Shown: piece after piece, positions 1 to 8,376 of the stretch
Position numbering within the stretch: the stretch's first letter is position 1
Layout: each line of letters opens with the position of its first letter
Source: Clostridium rhizosphaerae
GTDB lineage: Bacteria; Bacillota; Clostridia; Clostridiales; Clostridiaceae
Length of the DNA: 64,000 nt
Assembly: GCF_016765585.1 (NCBI RefSeq)
Contig: NZ_JAESWC010000002.1
Span: 248,001 to 312,000 of the forward strand
Reading direction: 5' to 3'
Notes under the pieces: model-generated
The model's database searches: none
What the model saw: only the letters and a program-made list of their open reading frames with translations
Told to the model about the DNA's origin: nothing
Program-made: the position numbers and the translations under genes

Positions 1-432
1 TTGAGGTCTTGTTCCAACAAAACTCATTTCTCCCTTTAAAATATTAATAAGTTGAGGTATTTCATCAATACGATATTTTCTAAGCTTTGATCCAATTTTA
101 GTAATACGCGGATCATTTTCTAATGTGAGCAGAGAACCAAACTTGTCAGCATTAACAACCATTGTTCTGAATTTTATTATTTTAAACATTTGGCCGTATT
201 GGGTAACTCTGATCTGTTTAAAAAAAACAGGTCCTTCTGAATCTAATCTTATGAGTACACCCACTATTACTATTAAAGGAGACAAAACCACTAGAAGCGC
301 AAGCGATACAACGATGTCAAAGATTCTTTTAAAAAATATAGCCCATCTGTGTCTCTTTAAGGCATTGTAATAAGGTAAAACACTATCATTCCGCATAAAC
401 TGCGGCAGCTCCCTCCATTCCCTCAGTCTCAC
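1..432 (-). CDS. Undecaprenyl-phosphate sugar transferase (WcaJ/EpsL type), 3' end cut by window edge
   Basis: Family role: transfers a sugar-1-phosphate to undecaprenyl phosphate to start surface polysaccharide repeat synthesis at the membrane. The 144 codons seen begin at a GTG at 432, six bases downstream of a GAGGTG ribosome binding site; another GTG at 441 is in frame. An N-terminal hydrophobic segment (about residues 30-50) is followed by the family motifs [21 protein letters not shown], a region with DPRITKIG, and [21 protein letters not shown]. The end of the gene lies outside the window. It follows licD and the cytidylyltransferase on the same strand, consistent with one polysaccharide operon. 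Confidence 0.88.
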   Translation of the reverse strand, partial: MRLREWRELPQFMRNDSVLPYYNALKRHRWAIFFKRIFDIVVSLALLVVLSPLIVIVGVLIRLDSEGPVFFKQIRVTQYGQMFKIIKFRTMVVNADKFGSLLTLENDPRITKIGSKLRKYRIDEIPQLINILKGEMSFVGTRPQ

Positions 433-555
433 GCTTTTCACCTCAAACTAGCTATTCTGATTTTGTATTTTCCATGCTTTTGATCATTCTTAAGTAAGCC
501 TCCCTAATCCATAGACTTGCTCATGATTAAAAAGCTGCAACTCTGTCAGTAAACC

Positions 556-1281
556 TTAAGTTCCATAAATCTGTGAATTTTCTCTTTCCTGAAATATTGC
601 TCTAAAAACATAGAAGTCAAAGGGTGTAGTAATTTTAATATTCTCCATAGGTCCATTCACCGTATGCAAAGTATGCCCATAATGCATCATTAAAGAGGCC
701 GAATCAATCATATCTAATCGATTTTCCTTTAATGCTTGATTATGGGCCCCAATGATGTCTTCCAATATAAAGCTTTGCGGCGCGCGGGCAATTCTGGAAA
801 TACTCCTGTCACCAATACTAGTAATAACATTTTTATCATTTATAGAAACAACAGTCTCAGTTTGTGGCACAACTGTTATTGCAGAACCATATTTTTTAAC
901 ACAAGCTATATTTTCAGTTATGAGGTTCTGATTAATTAATGGACGTACCCCGTCATGAATAAGGACAATAGAATCTTTTGGATTATCGCACTCAGCGTAT
1001 ATCGTTTTAAGCCCATTATAAATTGATTCCTGCCCTGTCGCTCCACCTGAAACTATCCAGTTAACTTTTGTAATAAAATCTCTCTTAATTAATTCCTTTA
1101 GGTAATCTATCCACCCGTCAATGCATACAACGACGATATTATCTATCTCTTCATTTACTTCAAAGTACTCTAGGGTATATATAATAATGGCCTTGCCATT
1201 TAACTCTAAAAACTGCTTAGGTTTTGCTTTGTTATTCATTCTTTTACCGGCTCCTCCGGCAAATATTAGAGCTGTATTCAT
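556..1281 (-). CDS. IspD/TarI-family cytidylyltransferase
   Basis: A 241-residue nucleotidyltransferase of the IspD/TarI fold. The CTP-binding loop AGGAGKRM is at residues 9-16 and the PKQFLEL segment follows. HDGVRP lies mid-protein and PMENIKITTP near the C-terminus, all typical of the family. IspD makes CDP-methylerythritol for isoprenoids and TarI makes CDP-ribitol for surface polymers. The neighbours are licD, 18 bases upstream, and a sugar transferase downstream. That setting favours a CDP-polyol role in a surface polymer over housekeeping isoprenoid synthesis. This is inference: the fold is clear, the substrate is not. Confidence 0.8.
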   Translation of the reverse strand: MNTALIFAGGAGKRMNNKAKPKQFLELNGKAIIIYTLEYFEVNEEIDNIVVVCIDGWIDYLKELIKRDFITKVNWIVSGGATGQESIYNGLKTIYAECDNPKDSIVLIHDGVRPLINQNLITENIACVKKYGSAITVVPQTETVVSINDKNVITSIGDRSISRIARAPQSFILEDIIGAHNQALKENRLDMIDSASLMMHYGHTLHTVNGPMENIKITTPFDFYVFRAIFQERENSQIYGT

Positions 1282-1299
1282 TTGAATCCCCTCAACACA

Positions 1300-2196
1300 C
1301 TAAATTTTAAAACTTACAAAATAATGTCTTTCCCTTTTATCAACAGGTGGAATTTTCATATAGTCACCATAAAGATCTGTAAGAAATTTATTATAATCTC
1401 CTGGTATATAAGCCTCTTTACCTTCAAACTCAACAGGCCTTATTGGAAAATAGACCTCATTTTTTTGCAGTTCTCCTAAATATCGCTTTCTACCTGTAGG
1501 AATAGTAACGTAATTCGTAACTCTTTTTGATCTTACAAATCTATCAAATTTCATATACCAATATTCATAACTTTTAAAGGAAAGCAACCAACCAAGAAAT
1601 AACCGAACTTTATAGACAAAATAAGTGCGCTTGTTTTGTTTCATAAATTTATCTATCAAAGGGTTTCTCATTTGATATGCAAAAATTGATACTGCAATTA
1701 AACCAAGTATTGTTGATAATATTCCTTTGACCTTTTGACCAATAATGTTATCAGGAGCAAATTCAAGAGGAAAAATATCAACATAGATTCCTTTATCAAA
1801 ATCGCTTGTGATTTTCTGTAACTCAACCAACTCTGTACCTTTTTTGATTACTTTCCCAAATAAGTTACTCATTTTATAGCCTTCTTGCGGAACATATAAT
1901 GTATATTTATCACCATAATGCTTTGGAAACTCTTTAAAAAAATAATCATAATCTTTACGGGGCATAATTAAATCTAAATCGTCATCCCAAGGAATAAATC
2001 CTCCATGTCTTACTGCGCCTAAAGCGCTTCCCCCGCCTAACATGGCGCACAGATTTTCCTTGTTACAGAAATTAAGAATATCCTGATATATCTCTAGCAA
2101 AACTTGTTTTAGTTGCTGCCTTTCCTCATCACTTAGCTCGTATAACATGTTCGTCTTTCGTGCAATATCTCCCATGCTATAACAACTGCTTTTCAT
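1300..2196 (-). CDS. LicD-family phosphotransferase
   Basis: A 298-residue LicD-family protein. The hallmark GSALGAVRHGGFIPWDDDLD is at about residues 56-75, with the acidic cluster WDDDLD that coordinates metal in nucleotidyltransferase-fold enzymes. Family members transfer phosphocholine or a polyol phosphate to teichoic acids or capsules. It is the first of three co-directional genes with the cytidylyltransferase and sugar transferase, so a nucleotide-activated donor such as a CDP-polyol may be its substrate. A hydrophobic stretch near residues 150-165 may be a membrane contact. Confidence 0.85.
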   Translation of the reverse strand: MKSSCYSMGDIARKTNMLYELSDEERQQLKQVLLEIYQDILNFCNKENLCAMLGGGSALGAVRHGGFIPWDDDLDLIMPRKDYDYFFKEFPKHYGDKYTLYVPQEGYKMSNLFGKVIKKGTELVELQKITSDFDKGIYVDIFPLEFAPDNIIGQKVKGILSTILGLIAVSIFAYQMRNPLIDKFMKQNKRTYFVYKVRLFLGWLLSFKSYEYWYMKFDRFVRSKRVTNYVTIPTGRKRYLGELQKNEVYFPIRPVEFEGKEAYIPGDYNKFLTDLYGDYMKIPPVDKRERHYFVSFKI

Positions 2197-2506
2197 AGAA
2201 ACTCCTTTAAATAATTAATCTGCTGAACTATTTTGATTAACTGTTTTGTTTAACTCTTTACTCTCATAATGCTTGTCTATATTTTAGCGGATCATCATCA
2301 GTTATTTAGATATTGCTTGGGTATAAACCACCATCACTTCTTAATATAGTGTTACCGTAGTACATTAATATGAGGTATGGACCAATTGTGTTACACTTGC
2401 TCTGTAATAAAATCATAAAAGGTTTAACAAAATTACTTTTCAGTGGCAATCTACATACTTTGCATGAATATACATTAATGTGAGTACTCGGAAAGGAGAT
2501 GGGTAC

Positions 2507-3064
2507 TTGAAAAAGAAGTTAGTAGTTGGATTTGCAGTTTATTTAATCATTATGATTGGAATTGCAGCTCTCTTCTTACTTAAAGGCGGACCAAATTACT
2601 TTTCATACAAAAGTTATTTAAACCCTATACAAGAGAAAATCAATAATAATCCTCCCACCACTGCCGGAACTGACAATACGAGTTCTCCAGGAACCTCTAG
2701 CAATGGCCTAGAAAATAGTGGTACCACAAAGCCTGGGAACTCAAGCAATACCGGAAGTCCGGGTAACAGCACTGGTTCAGGCAATGGAACAACAACAGAA
2801 ACTTACGATGACATTAATTTTACAAGAATCTTAATGAGAGGCAGTAGAGGTGACGATGTTAAAAAGCTGCAGTATCTATTAAGAAATGAGAATCTTTATA
2901 TGGCTAACATTGACGGGATATTTGGAATAAATACCTATAACTCAGTTTTAGAATATCAGAAGAAGAACAATCTTGTAGTTGATGGAGTCGCAGGACCTAA
3001 TACTTGCAGTAAACTTGTTAAACTTCATGACTCAAATAATAATTACAAAAAAACTGGCAGCTAG
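2507..3064 (+). CDS. Membrane-anchored peptidoglycan-binding protein
   Basis: A single N-terminal transmembrane segment (about residues 4-24) is followed by a linker rich in Gly, Ser, Asn and Thr. The last 65 residues form a PG_binding_1 domain (RGSRGDDVKKLQYLLR, then DGIFGINTYNSVLEYQ and DGVAGPNT). The start is taken as the TTG at 2507 because AAAGGAG at 2492-2498 sits eight bases before it. A GTG at 2480 in frame would place that binding site inside the gene. The protein probably sits in the membrane and contacts cell wall or cortex glycan. No catalytic domain is visible. Confidence 0.8.
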   Translation: MKKKLVVGFAVYLIIMIGIAALFLLKGGPNYFSYKSYLNPIQEKINNNPPTTAGTDNTSSPGTSSNGLENSGTTKPGNSSNTGSPGNSTGSGNGTTTETYDDINFTRILMRGSRGDDVKKLQYLLRNENLYMANIDGIFGINTYNSVLEYQKKNNLVVDGVAGPNTCSKLVKLHDSNNNYKKTGS

Positions 3065-3148
3065 AAGCTATGCCTTTTTATTTACCACTAGGATGTGGTT
3101 TTGGATAAGACTTTATTTAAGGATAATGCTAATAGTATAACATTTTAA

Positions 3149-3178
3149 AAGGGGAACCTGTTTTGGAAGGTTCCCCTT
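3149..3178. terminator. Strong hairpin downstream of the PG-binding gene
   Basis: A perfect 10-bp stem (AAGGGGAACC with its complement) and a 10-base loop. The T-rich side is stronger on the minus strand, so it may terminate from either direction. Confidence 0.6.
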
Positions 3179-3224
3179 AGCTAAGTCTGTCAAGTTTTTT
3201 GTGTAAGATGCTTTTAATCAACCA

Positions 3225-3885
3225 GAAATGAAATGATTGATATACTAAAAATGCATGATGACAATCACTCCCTCTACTCAGCCATGACCCTTGATGAAAA
3301 AGTTACCTTAGTTACTGAGAGTCTATATCAGAAAAAACAATAAGCGTTCAAGACGCTTAATAAAGCAAGCTAAATTCAGTTTACCGATACAGATGTAAAC
3401 TCAATTTACTAAGCAGATAGAGGGCTTGATAAAAATCAAATTCTCAAGCTTTCAACCAGCCAATATATGCGAAATAATTTTAGTCTTGTGCTTAATGGTT
3501 TTACAGGCTCTGATAAAACTTTTTTAGCTTGCGCATTAAGCAAAGCTGCCTGTAGACAACTATATAGAGTGCGTTACATAAGAGTGCCAGAACTTTTAAA
3601 ACTCCGTGCTGAGGTCACTCTACAAGGCAAGTGGGTCAGCAAATTAGTAAGAAAATTTTCTAAATACCAACTTTCTGATTCTAGATGAATGGCTCCTTCA
3701 AGAATTATCTGATGTGATGTTAGGTTCATTCTTGAGCTTACTGAGAAATCATATGATTGCCATTCTCGTTATTATGTACTCAGTAAAATGTGTCAGAGCC
3801 ATACTCGCCTAGGGGGTGGCACTATGGCTGATGCTATTTTAGGCCGTATCGTACATAACTCTACTCGTATTGATACAGAGTACAT
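3225..3885 (+). pseudogene. Degenerate istB (IS21-family ATPase), remnant 1
   Basis: Several frameshifts and stops break what reads, in pieces, as IstB. MTLDEKVTLV lies near 3287. RGLDKNQILKLS is near 3422. A P-loop-like NGFTGSDKTFLACALSKAA is near 3494, and a Walker B-like LLILDEWLLQELSD is near 3670 in another frame. TMADAILGRIVHNS lies near 3823. IstB is the helper ATPase of IS21 transposition. The classical GxxGxGKT loop has decayed to GFTGSDKT. No istA is visible nearby. Confidence 0.75.
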
Positions 3886-4019
3886 GAATATGAGGAACAT
3901 TCCTCTACAATATAAATTATTATGCAGGTGTCACCTTCGGGCCGTGTTTATAAATGAATTGATGGTTTCTTTATTGTACAATAATATGAACCTACGCCTC
4001 TAATGGAGCGTAGTAATCA

Positions 4020-4200
4020 CTAAGATTTCTAGAGACAATGGCAAATATAGTGATGTACGGAAATGCAAGACTTTTTTAGCAACTCCACTTGGAGCAGAAG
4101 TATGTAAAAGAGGAATACATACAAAATTCTTGCGTAAGGCAACACTGTTAAATAAACAGTCAGAGGCTAAAAAAAATGGGCATCCTATCAGCGCTTATGA
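4020..4200 (+). pseudogene. Second, different istB-like fragment
   Basis: A stretch reading FLATPLGAEVCKRGIHTKF and then LLNKQSEAKKNG resembles the region after the P-loop of another IstB subgroup (HLATALGIEAC and the following AELVNxLxEA). It is about 60 codons long without a proper start or the rest of the gene, so it is a relic. Its different subgroup suggests that at least two IS21 elements once landed here. Confidence 0.45.
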
Positions 4201-4306
4201 AACAGATAAATAAAGCAGAAGTCATAATGTGAGCGGTTCTTGTTTCCGTATAAAAGGACTGCATTTCCAAGCCGTTAAAATTGCTTAAAAGTGCAGCCAT
4301 TTAATC

Positions 4307-4558
4307 TTATTTACTAAAGTTGAAACTTTGCGTCACCACGGCAGTCTTCTCCGTATAATCATTCACAACCTCATCAATCTTCCTACATAAAAACTTCAAA
4401 TTGCACCCCTCACAATTCTTCAACACCTGTGATTCAATAACACTGCAGGAAGCTCCCTTAAAGCTCACATCAAACAAAGTTGCTGCAATGGCAAACTTAT
4501 CATAGACCTCCCCTCCCTCAAACTTTTTAACTACCGCATTATCAACAAACATCTGCAT
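4307..4558 (-). CDS. Small cysteine-containing protein, function unknown
   Basis: An 83-residue protein I do not recognise. It has four cysteines, including CEGC near residue 49 and LCRK near residue 58, which could bind a metal. It has no signal peptide or membrane segment. It starts directly after a palindromic leader element whose terminal AAAGGAGG serves as the ribosome binding site. The second ATG at 4552 has the better spacing. The same leader type precedes the yvrJ and glucosaminidase genes 8-9 kb away, which hints at shared control. Confidence 0.6.
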   Translation of the reverse strand: MQMFVDNAVVKKFEGGEVYDKFAIAATLFDVSFKGASCSVIESQVLKNCEGCNLKFLCRKIDEVVNDYTEKTAVVTQSFNFSK

Positions 4559-4560
4559 TT

Positions 4561-4733
4561 CCTCCTTTCTCTCGGAACACGGGGCAACTTACCATACTCG
4601 CTCCCCTTTGGGCACTGGGTAACTTAAGATGTTCGCTTCCGCTCACAAGTTACCCGTAAAAGTTCATTTAGAACTTTTACCTCGCAAGTTGCCCGTTAAA
4701 GTCCATTTAGGACTTTAACCTCCTTGTTTATAA
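4561..4733 (-). repeat. Nested palindromic leader element, copy A
   Basis: Read on the minus strand: GGAGG, hairpin TTAAAGTCCTAAATGGACTT (4695-4719), then the left arm GGGCAACTTG. Inside the second stem-loop a further unit is inserted: hairpin TAAAAGTTCTAAATGAACTT (4657-4679) and its own stem GGGTAACTTG/TAAGTTACCC (4617-4655). The outer right arm TAAGTTGCCCC (4580-4590) and a new AAAGGAGG then lead into the 83-residue gene. Each small hairpin holds an ATG in its loop behind a GGAGG, opening tiny ORFs such as MDFNGQLAR. Confidence 0.75.
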
Positions 4734-4849
4734 ATTTTATAAGCTCCAGCTGCAATAAAAAATATCCCCAGAACTCATAATTTAATAAATATGCATCTAA
4801 AGATGTGTATTTATATATTTAGAAAGAATTTTTTAAAGGAGATGATAAC

Positions 4850-5314
4850 ATGGTATTAAAAGCTCAATCAACAAGCAGAAAAAATAAAAACAATTCTAAT
4901 GTGGAGTTTCTTGATGTATGTGATATTGATGATGAAGGATTCATTGAAGGAGATATTAACACTGGAAAAGTGCTGTCATCCTTTAGCTTTGAAATGAGTG
5001 CTGCTCCTAACGATAATAAAGCTATAGCTCCAAAGGTACCAGCTCAAGCAAAGAGCAATGAACCTCTGAGCCTTCAGAGTCAAACATATTCCTCTGCACC
5101 TAGAGGCCTTACTCCACCTATAAACGGAGAAAATTTTACTGTGAAGAGATCCTATGCCATGAGACCTTCAACAGTAAGAAAGCTCAATGCATTGAAAGCA
5201 GAGCATCCGAATGTTAATGTGCTGTTCAACACCATAGTTGATATGGCTATATCTTACTACTACAACTACATATTTAACTTCAGCCTTCAGGATGAAAAGA
5301 AGTTAAATTCTTAA
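4850..5314 (+). CDS. Hypothetical protein with possible ribbon-helix-helix C-terminus
   Basis: A 154-residue protein preceded by AAAGGAGATGATAAC. The first 100 residues are low complexity, rich in Ser, Asn, Pro and Ala, and probably disordered. The last 50 (SYAMRPSTVRKLNALK and FNTIVDMAISYYYNYI) look like a short strand plus two helices, as in MetJ/Arc-type ribbon-helix-helix DNA-binding proteins. A DNA-binding or partner-binding role is inference. It sits just outside the IS3 element. Confidence 0.6.
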   Translation: MVLKAQSTSRKNKNNSNVEFLDVCDIDDEGFIEGDINTGKVLSSFSFEMSAAPNDNKAIAPKVPAQAKSNEPLSLQSQTYSSAPRGLTPPINGENFTVKRSYAMRPSTVRKLNALKAEHPNVNVLFNTIVDMAISYYYNYIFNFSLQDEKKLNS

Positions 5315-5383
5315 GAATTTTATAAGTAAAGAACGTAAGAATTTAAGAATTGGACCTAGGTCAATATTTTGGACACAATTTTT

Positions 5384-6202
5384 TTATGAATTTGACGCCT
5401 TAGCCAAGTCTTCTTTGGCCTGAGGCGTTAAATAACCAATTGAGCCATGAATCCTTTGCCTGTTATACCATCCCTCAATATACTTAAAGAGCTGTAGCCT
5501 TGCAGCAGCAAAATCGTAGTATATTACACGACTAACTTCTTCTTTTTTAAGAATAGAATGAAACGACTCAATACAGGCATTATCATAGGGACAGCCTTTA
5601 CGGCTATATGAGGCTGTCATATTATATTTTTTAAGTTGTTCTACGTATAGTTCACTAGTATACTGGGTTCCGAGATCAGAATGAAAAATAACTGAGCCGT
5701 TAGGCCTTTGTGTATCATAAGCGTTTTTTAAAGCTGTAATAATTAAGCTTGTATCCATGACTTTTGAGAAAGAATAGCCTATTATCTTTCTTGTATGAAG
5801 ATCCATAACTGATGCCAAATAGCACCAGCCCTCTTTCATTGTATGTATATAGGTTATATCTCCTACCCACTTTTCATTGATTGTTTTTGTACTAAAGTCT
5901 CTGAGCAATATATTCTTTCGTTCATTAATTTCAGTATTGCTTCTATATGGTCTATATTGCTTAATAACGATAGATGATATATTTAGCTTTTTCATAAGCC
6001 TCTGAACACGCTTAAGACTTATCTTGTATCCTTGTTTCTCAAGTGTTTTATGAATTTTGGGTGCACCATATCGCTTACTACTTTTCTCATAAATAGCAAG
6101 TATCTCTTTTTCATATTTTTGGTTTTCAATAGCCCTGTTACTTAGTGTTTTATTATGAAACTTGTAGAATGTGCTTCGAGCTATTTCAAGCACCCTACAC
6201 AT
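5384..6202 (-). CDS. IS150-like transposase OrfB (DDE integrase)
   Basis: Catalytic subunit of IS3-type transposase. HTH_21 region at residues 20-75, then the rve integrase core: WVGDITYIHT (first Asp), FHSDLGTQYTS (second Asp) and IESFHSILKKEEV (Glu). The reading frame is open upstream of the first ATG and overlaps orfA. The functional product is therefore probably the OrfAB fusion made by -1 frameshifting at the A7 run at 6283-6289, giving GREAILGFIDENKDKYSVKT before this start. Confidence 0.92.
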   Translation of the reverse strand: MCRVLEIARSTFYKFHNKTLSNRAIENQKYEKEILAIYEKSSKRYGAPKIHKTLEKQGYKISLKRVQRLMKKLNISSIVIKQYRPYRSNTEINERKNILLRDFSTKTINEKWVGDITYIHTMKEGWCYLASVMDLHTRKIIGYSFSKVMDTSLIITALKNAYDTQRPNGSVIFHSDLGTQYTSELYVEQLKKYNMTASYSRKGCPYDNACIESFHSILKKEEVSRVIYYDFAAARLQLFKYIEGWYNRQRIHGSIGYLTPQAKEDLAKASNS

Positions 6203-6243
6203 AGTTTTAACTGAATACTTATCTTTGTTTTCATCAATAAATC

Positions 6244-6612
6244 CTAGTATAGCTTCTCTTCCTTTGCGAACATGGCGATAGCTTTTTTTAATATTTCATT
6301 TTCCTCTTTAATGCGTGCAATTTCCTTCTGGAGTTTTATAAGCTCTTTATCTTTATTGATCTCCTTCAAATCATCATTAATTTTTATTATAGGCTTCTGC
6401 AGTTCACTGCTTGGAGGATTCTTTAACCACCTATATATAATTGGGTTTGTTATGCCATATTCGCTGCAAATCTCACGTACTGGTTTACCTGAGTTATAAA
6501 CTTCTATTATCATTCTTTTAAAATCATCTGTATATCTCTTTCCTGTCGGTCTCATCTGGACACTTCCCTTCGTATATATTAATCTTAATATCTTAAATGT
6601 GAATGTGTCCAC
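6244..6612 (-). CDS. IS150-like OrfA (HTH and coiled coil)
   Basis: A 122-residue DNA-binding subunit. A transposase-8-type helix-turn-helix (RYTDDFKRMIIEVYNSGK ... REICSEYGIT) at about residues 23-70 is followed by a leucine-zipper-like coiled coil (ELIKLQKEIARIKEENEIL). Near its end it crosses A AAA AAA (6283-6289), a classical -1 slippery heptamer that joins it to OrfB. The start may be an internal ATG near residue 20 (MRPTGKRYTDD). Confidence 0.88.
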   Translation of the reverse strand: MDTFTFKILRLIYTKGSVQMRPTGKRYTDDFKRMIIEVYNSGKPVREICSEYGITNPIIYRWLKNPPSSELQKPIIKINDDLKEINKDKELIKLQKEIARIKEENEILKKAIAMFAKEEKLY

Positions 6613-6811
6613 GAAAATATACTAACACTAGAATTTTTATATTTAACTTCTTTAGAATTTAAGAAGCTATGTTCTTAAGAAGCTGATATTACTCCTTTGT
6701 GCTGCAAGTTCTACTGGCGTGATATTCGTATGTGTACAAATGCCATTTCAGCAGCATACCATGGAGCAATTAGCAAACTCAATCAATCTAGCTAATTTCC
6801 TAAAAAAATAG

Positions 6812-6840
6812 AATTAGGGAGAATATCTTTCTCCCTAATT
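6812..6840 (-). terminator. Terminator of the MocR gene
   Basis: Inverted repeat AATTAGGGAGA / TCTCCCTAATT that overlaps the stop codon of the regulator gene. Confidence 0.6.
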
Positions 6841-8241
6841 CCAAGCTTCTTTTAGCAATTTTATTCCATAAACTATAGAGTCTATATTCAATCCTCCAAA
6901 CCCAATTATTATTCTTGGAATACTATAGGTATCTCTATTCCATAAATAGGCCTTATAAGAATAAACTTTCACACCACGTAAGGCTGCTAATTCAATAAGT
7001 TCTTCTTCAGTCATGCCGTTATCCACTTGAATAAGAATATGAAGACCTGCATCCTTCCCTACTATAGTGACCTTATCTCCAAGAAATTCATTAATGGAAT
7101 TAATAAGGATCATATGCTTTTTACTATATAGATTTCTCATTTTTCTTAAATGTCTTTCAAAGTTACCTCCTTCAATAAATTGATGCAGAATTTGCTGACT
7201 GATTCTTGGAACAGACTGCTCATGAAAATAGAGTCCATTATTATAGATTTTTGCTAATTTTTCCGGAAGCACCATATAACTGATACATATAGAAGGAAAT
7301 ATATACTTTGAAAAAGTGCTTAAATAAATAACATTGTTTGCATTAGTCAAACCTTGAAGAGCAGGTATTGGCTTTCCATGATATCTGTATTCTCCATCAT
7401 AATCTCCTTCAATAATCAGCACATCTTCTTCCTCAGCCCACTTTAAAAGACTTAGCCTTTTCCCAATAGGCATAACCACACTGCAGGGAAATTGTTTAGA
7501 GGGTGTAATATATACCAATTTTGCACCACTGCATTTTAATTTTTCTAAATCTATACCATCGTTATCAACAGGTATACCAACAAATTCAAAACAAAAATTT
7601 TTGAATATGGATTTCATTTCTATACAACCAGGATCTTCAATAGCAACCTTGAATTTATCAAAAGATAAGATTTGAAAGAGAATCCCTATCAGGTGTTGAT
7701 TAGTTGCACCAATGATTATTTGGCTGCTATCACAGTAAACTCCCCTGCTGTGACGTAGATACATTGAAATTACTTCTCTAAGTTTATTATTTCCCATTGT
7801 AACATCATATTTAAATAAATCATTTCTATAGGGATTTAAACATTCATTAGTTATTTTTTTCCAAGTAGAAAAGGGAAAGTGCTCAAGATCTACTGCATTT
7901 GGATCAAAGTCATATTTGTATTCTTGTTTTAAATTATCTTTTTCCTTTTGCCTTGAATCTGCTAAAACTGGAACCCTCCTATTAAAATCCTTTTCTAGTT
8001 CTGCTACATATAAACCACTTCTTGGTCTGCTTTTTATATATCCTTCATCAGTAAGCTGCTGATATGCCAATTCAACAGTATTTTTACTTATATTTAAATC
8101 TTGAGATAACTGTCTAATTGAAGGAAGCTTTGTTCCAACAGGTAGTTTATCTGATTTTATCTCCTCCCGTATGTGCTGATATAGCTGACAGTAAAGTGGG
8201 GAATCTAAATTTTTTTTAAAAATTGAAGCTAATTCAAACAT
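6835..8241 (-). CDS. MocR/PdxR-type GntR regulator with aminotransferase domain
   Basis: 468 residues from the ATG at 8241, which has CCTCC (GGAGG on the coding strand) five bases upstream; an upstream in-frame start is less likely. Residues 1-75 form a GntR winged helix (LYQHIREEIKSDKLPVGTKLP, DLNISKNTVELAYQQL). The rest is a fold-type I aminotransferase-like domain with the PLP lysine in STFSKYIFPS. MocR proteins sense PLP or an amino acid. It is divergent from a YjeH-like permease and probably controls it through the shared 135-bp gap. Confidence 0.9.
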   Translation of the reverse strand: MFELASIFKKNLDSPLYCQLYQHIREEIKSDKLPVGTKLPSIRQLSQDLNISKNTVELAYQQLTDEGYIKSRPRSGLYVAELEKDFNRRVPVLADSRQKEKDNLKQEYKYDFDPNAVDLEHFPFSTWKKITNECLNPYRNDLFKYDVTMGNNKLREVISMYLRHSRGVYCDSSQIIIGATNQHLIGILFQILSFDKFKVAIEDPGCIEMKSIFKNFCFEFVGIPVDNDGIDLEKLKCSGAKLVYITPSKQFPCSVVMPIGKRLSLLKWAEEEDVLIIEGDYDGEYRYHGKPIPALQGLTNANNVIYLSTFSKYIFPSICISYMVLPEKLAKIYNNGLYFHEQSVPRISQQILHQFIEGGNFERHLRKMRNLYSKKHMILINSINEFLGDKVTIVGKDAGLHILIQVDNGMTEEELIELAALRGVKVYSYKAYLWNRDTYSIPRIIIGFGGLNIDSIVYGIKLLKEAWN

Positions 8242-8376
8242 AAAAACCTCCAAACTGACCCCATAAATAATAAACAAATTGTCACTTTCAAGAATGTCAG
8301 TTAGTGAATATAATTTATTATATCAGAAGGCTTAATAAAAATAAATCTTAAAGATAATAAAAAGGAGATGTTGTTT

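Larger units (their letters stand above)
5350..6630 (-). mobile_element. IS3-family insertion sequence, IS150-like
   Basis: About 1.28 kb holding orfA and orfB on the minus strand. The ends carry imperfect inverted repeats: AATATTTTGGACACA near 5366 and, inverted, TATATTTTCGTGGACACA near 6605-6625. Both open reading frames are intact, so the element may still be active. The exact ends and target duplication could not be fixed by eye. Confidence 0.8.
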
